This document shows positions 24,617-27,344 of a stretch of DNA of 27,344 nucleotides, one piece after another. This stretch comes from Clostridiales bacterium UBA4039 (GTDB lineage Bacteria > Bacillota > Clostridia > Lachnospirales > Vallitaleaceae), in contig DGAD01000048.1 in the NCBI GenBank assembly GCA_002382805.1, positions 1 to 27,344 on the forward strand, in the 5' to 3' direction. Numbering within the stretch: the first letter of the stretch is position 1; each line of letters starts with the position of its first letter. A program made the position numbers and the translations under genes. Below the pieces are notes generated by a model. The model was not told where the DNA came from and ran no database searches. It was given only the letters and a program-made list of their open reading frames with translations.

Positions 24617-24871
24617 ATGGAAGGAACCAGTGGGTATATCCGAAAAGGTGATGCCAAAGTGACCGTTGAATTGGCGGGAAAAGACATAGAAGTTATCGTT
24701 CATTCAAAATTAAAGCAGATGTTTGAAAGACACATAAAACAGGCTGTTAGACAAGTGCTACATGAAGAAGGGATCCATGGTGCAAAGGTGCTTGTTGAAG
24801 ACGAAGGGGCGTTAGATTTTGCAATACGTGCCAGGACGCGAACGGCGGTTCGCAGAAGTCGGGGTGAGTAA
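24617..24871 (+). CDS. citD: Citrate lyase acyl carrier protein-like subunit (CitD), lacking the usual serine
   Basis: An 84-residue homologue of the gamma subunit of citrate lyase, which normally carries the phosphoribosyl-dephospho-CoA arm. The C-terminal family signature is clear: KVLVEDEGALDFAIRARTR (57-75), after VHSKLKQMFERHIKQ. The N-terminus differs: in Klebsiella CitD, Ser14 lies in AGTLESGD, whereas here the segment is EGTSGYIRKGD, three residues longer, with Lys10 where Ser should be. Only Ser5, Ser30 and Ser81 exist. The ATG at 24617 is fixed by an upstream in-frame stop at 24593; AGGAGG lies at 24599-24604, with long spacing. The next gene starts directly after the stop. The family is confident; the carrier function is not. 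Confidence 0.82.
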   Translation: MEGTSGYIRKGDAKVTVELAGKDIEVIVHSKLKQMFERHIKQAVRQVLHEEGIHGAKVLVEDEGALDFAIRARTRTAVRRSRGE

Positions 24872-25738
24872 ATGAAAAAGAGAATGCGAAGTATGCTTTT
24901 TTGTCCGGCGAATAATCCAAAGTTATACTATACAGCGCCTAACTATAAGCCGGATTGTATTATTTTTGATTTGGAAGATGCTATTGAAGTGAATGAAAAA
25001 GATGCAGCACGTGATTTGTTGGTGGAAGGAATCAAGACACTGGATTTTAAAGACATTGAGATCTTTGTACGTATTAATGGAGTGACAAGTCCGTTTTTTA
25101 AAGCGGATGTAGAAGCGATTGTTCCGGCGGGGGTTCGAAATATACGTCTGCCTATGTGTCAATCAGCGGAAGACGTTCAGACACTGTGCCGTTTGTTAGA
25201 TGCGGTGGAAGAAGAGCATCACATTGAGCTTGGCTCAACCAAAATTCAAGTGGGGATTGAAACTCCAAAAGGTGTTCTTGGTGTCAGAGAAATTGTTAGT
25301 ACATGTGAGCGAGTTATTGCCATATCTTTTGGAGCGGAAGACTATACAGCATCATTAGGCGTTGAACGCACAATAAAAGGCGATGAACTGTTGTTTGCCA
25401 GAAGTATGATTGCCAATGTAGCGAGTATGTATGATATGGTTGCAACGGATACAGTCTGGTCCAATTTTAGAGATGAGGAAGGTTTTGTTGAAGAAATACG
25501 TCGAGTGAAAGGTCTGGGCTTTAACTCAAAGTCATGTATTCACCCGTCGCAAGTAGAACTGCTGCATAAAACCTTCGCACCATCAAAAGAGGATGTAGAA
25601 AAAGCTCAGAAGATTCTAGAGGCAGTGGAACAAGCACAAGTGGAAAAAGGTGGAGTCATTGCAGTTAATGGCAAGATGGTGGATGTTCCGGTGATTACTA
25701 AGGCAAGAAAAATTATGGCATTAAGGCAAAAGGAGTAA
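24872..25738 (+). CDS. citE: Citrate lyase beta subunit-like (CitE)
   Basis: A 288-residue HpcH/HpaI-aldolase family protein matching the citryl-ACP/CoA lyase subunit, which splits a 3-hydroxyacyl thioester into acetyl thioester and a 2-oxo acid. Motifs in order: LFCPANNPKL, IIFDLEDAIE (31-40), FVRING with Arg67, VRNIRLPMCQSAEDV, the metal ligand region VGIETPKG with Glu130, SFGAEDYTASLGVERT with Glu156 and Asp157, and GFNSKSCIHPSQ. The predicted substrate and Mg residues are all present, so it should be active. The length is normal (about 290). It starts on the base after the citD stop and ends 4 bases before citF. Citryl, citramalyl or malyl thioesters are possible substrates. Confidence 0.9.
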   Translation: MKKRMRSMLFCPANNPKLYYTAPNYKPDCIIFDLEDAIEVNEKDAARDLLVEGIKTLDFKDIEIFVRINGVTSPFFKADVEAIVPAGVRNIRLPMCQSAEDVQTLCRLLDAVEEEHHIELGSTKIQVGIETPKGVLGVREIVSTCERVIAISFGAEDYTASLGVERTIKGDELLFARSMIANVASMYDMVATDTVWSNFRDEEGFVEEIRRVKGLGFNSKSCIHPSQVELLHKTFAPSKEDVEKAQKILEAVEQAQVEKGGVIAVNGKMVDVPVITKARKIMALRQKE

Positions 25739-25742
25739 TCCC

Positions 25743-27278
25743 ATGACAAATAGACAAGGCAGTATACCTAAATATATTGAAGGATATGGAAAAGTCGCAT
25801 GTTATGGGGAGGTAGTCCCCAAAAGAACAATGGCTCACAAGCGGTCAGTGACAGAAATACAATCTAAGGACAAAATATCTACCCTAAAAGAGGCGATTTG
25901 TCAATCAAATCTTCAAGATGGCATGACAGTGAGCTTTCACCATCATTTACGCAATGGAGATTATGTGATGAAACGGGTTCTTGATACTATCCATGAACTA
26001 GGAATTAAAGATTTAACAGTGAGTGCCTCATCAATATCCAAAATTCATGATAGTCTACTTGAGTATCTACAAGATGGGACAATCACACGGATCTATACCG
26101 CAGGATTACGTAGTCAATTGGCGCATGAAGTTCAGCATCACTTTAATCTTAAAGCGCCGATAGTTTTTATGACCCATGGTGGACGGGCGCGTGCAATCGA
26201 AGATGGGAGCTTAAACATTGATATTGCTTTTGTAGCGGCCTCTTGTTCGGATTACCATGGCAACATGTGTGGAACCCGCGGGCCGTCAGCGTTTGGATCT
26301 ATGGGATATCCTATGGTGGATGTGGCTTATGCAAAGCGAAGTATAGCTATTACTGATAATTTAATTGAAGATATGACAGAGGCATATCCAGATGAGATTA
26401 GTATTTCAGGAGATTATGTGGACTATGTTGTTGAGGTGGAACGTATTGGCGATCCGGAACAAATAGCGACAGGGTCAACAAGAATTACGAGCAATCCCAT
26501 GGACTTACTTATTGCAAGGAAAACGGCGCATGCACTTATTGCTAGTGGTGCCATTAGGCAAGGATTTAGTTTTCAAGCAGGATCAGGAGGCATATCACTA
26601 GCGGTATGTAAGTTTTTAGAAAGTTATATGAAGCAAAATCAAATCGTAGGAGCTTTTGCTTCAGGGGGTGTGACAGGCAACTTGGTAGAATTGTTTGAAA
26701 AAGGTCTGTTCGAAAAACTATATGATGTTCAGACGTTTGGGCAAGATGCAATTGATTCGCTACGAGATCATGCAGGGCATGTTGAAATGTCTGCGGATAC
26801 CTATGCTAATCCAAACAATCCAAAGTGCATTGTCAATCAGCTTGATGTAATGATTTTATCTGCTACAGAAATTGATGTTGACTTTAATATTAATTCAATT
26901 ACTGGATCTAATGGTGTTATAATGGGAGCTCTTGGAGGGGCACCTGATACAGCGGCAGGAGCTAAGATGGCAGTCGTGGTAGCGCCGAGCATGCGAACCC
27001 GTATTCCAATTGTTGTTGACAAGGTAACGACCATTTGTACTCCGGGAACAGATATTGACATGCTGGTAACTGAACGAGGTATTTGTGTCAATCCAAAGCG
27101 AGAAGATATTAAGCGAAGTTTGATAGATGCAGGGATTGAAGTGATATCCATTCATGAACTTAAAGATAATATTCATAAGCTAACGGGAGTACCGGATAAA
27201 CCAACACTTGGAGACAAAATAGTCGCAGTAGTGGAATATCGTGATGGTAGTGTGATAGATGTAATCTATAATCTGTAG
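25743..27278 (+). CDS. citF: Citrate lyase alpha subunit-like (CitF)
   Basis: A 511-residue homologue of the citrate lyase alpha subunit, the transferase that exchanges the acetyl group on the carrier for the incoming hydroxy acid. The family core is evident: VSFHHHLRNGDYVM, FMTHGGRARAIEDG, IDIAFVAASCSDYHGN, IAITDNLIE and the C-terminal VVDKVTTICTPGTDIDMLVT with ERGICVNPKRED. Two spots differ from family sequences known to me: GGAPDTAAGAK (398-408) where GGHSDTAAGAK is usual, and GPSAFGSMGY (180-189) where GKSACGSLGY is usual. The length is normal. AAAGGAG precedes the ATG. It is the last gene of the cluster. The substrate may not be citrate. Confidence 0.9.
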   Translation: MTNRQGSIPKYIEGYGKVACYGEVVPKRTMAHKRSVTEIQSKDKISTLKEAICQSNLQDGMTVSFHHHLRNGDYVMKRVLDTIHELGIKDLTVSASSISKIHDSLLEYLQDGTITRIYTAGLRSQLAHEVQHHFNLKAPIVFMTHGGRARAIEDGSLNIDIAFVAASCSDYHGNMCGTRGPSAFGSMGYPMVDVAYAKRSIAITDNLIEDMTEAYPDEISISGDYVDYVVEVERIGDPEQIATGSTRITSNPMDLLIARKTAHALIASGAIRQGFSFQAGSGGISLAVCKFLESYMKQNQIVGAFASGGVTGNLVELFEKGLFEKLYDVQTFGQDAIDSLRDHAGHVEMSADTYANPNNPKCIVNQLDVMILSATEIDVDFNINSITGSNGVIMGALGGAPDTAAGAKMAVVVAPSMRTRIPIVVDKVTTICTPGTDIDMLVTERGICVNPKREDIKRSLIDAGIEVISIHELKDNIHKLTGVPDKPTLGDKIVAVVEYRDGSVIDVIYNL

Positions 27279-27287
27279 TGATGCTTT

Positions 27288-27321
27288 AAAAAAGACATTC
27301 ATTTGATGAGTGTCTTTTTTT
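27288..27321 (+). terminator. Strong terminator of the kinase/Cit cluster
   Basis: Bases 27288-27302 and 27306-27320 form a 15-bp stem with one wobble pair and a TTG loop (AAAAAAGACATTCAT with ATGAGTGTCTTTTTT). The T run is part of the stem, so it could also work in the other direction. Confidence 0.9.
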
Positions 27322-27324
27322 ATA

Positions 27325-27344
27325 GGCTCTTTGTCAAATGTTGG
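27325..27344. mobile_element. Possible ISL3-type insertion sequence end at the right edge
   Basis: GGCTCTTTGTCAAATGTTGG directly follows the terminator and runs off the window. It matches the GGCTCTTTGTCAA start that I associate with terminal inverted repeats of ISL3-family elements. Only 20 bases are visible and no transposase is present, so this is a resemblance. Confidence 0.35.

Noticed and set aside
26837..27176. Two minus-strand frames of 93-104 codons
   Set aside because: Both lie inside citF, whose C-terminal family motifs are clear in the plus strand.
1..27344. CRISPR arrays, tRNA or rRNA genes, phage genes and known defence systems
   Set aside because: No regularly spaced repeats, RNA gene signatures or defence/phage protein motifs were seen on either strand.

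Overview
The window is AT-rich, gene-dense DNA with strong AGGAGG-type ribosome binding sites, frequent 4-11 nt overlaps between genes, GTG and TTG starts, classic lipoprotein signal peptides and U-tailed terminators. Together with the protein families this points to a low-GC Gram-positive anaerobe of the Clostridia, perhaps Lachnospirales-like; that placement is inference. No rRNA, tRNA or CRISPR array was seen.

Layout. (1) 1-171: the 5' end of a leftward gene, probably a transposase, running off the left edge. (2) 354-1337: an aldo/keto reductase with its own terminator. (3) 1732-7648: a four-gene ABC-2-type operon of a large lipoprotein, an ATPase and two paralogous membrane subunits. The second membrane subunit is fused in frame to what looks like a complete lipoprotein, with an internal lipobox. 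(4) 7826-12836: a five-gene importer (binding lipoprotein, two permeases, two short ATPases) of the nickel/peptide NikABCDE-Dpp type, with a promoter, an operator-like palindrome and an intercistronic hairpin. (5) 12868-14605, minus strand: an OmpR-type response regulator and its histidine kinase, convergent with the importer. (6) 14867-27278: eleven co-directional genes: PfkB kinase, CdaR/PucR-like regulator, ribokinase-like PfkB kinase, two LplB/YtcP-type sugar permeases, a binding lipoprotein, two ADP-ribosylglycohydrolase (ARH) family proteins, and the acyl-carrier, beta and alpha subunits of a citrate-lyase-like complex (CitD, CitE, CitF). A strong terminator follows, then at the right edge a sequence resembling an ISL3-family insertion sequence end.

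The last cluster is the most unusual part. Import of a glycoside-like compound, ARH-type cleavage of a ribosyl-type bond and phosphorylation of the freed sugar by PfkB kinases form a plausible route, resembling the transporter/ARH/PfkB grouping of E. coli yegTUV. Adding citrate lyase subunits is unexpected. The CitD homologue lacks the serine that normally carries the phosphoribosyl-dephospho-CoA arm, CitF departs from a family motif, and no CitC, CitX or CitG gene is present in the window. The complex may act on a different hydroxy acid or use free CoA thioesters. This is a hypothesis from gene content; the substrate is unknown.
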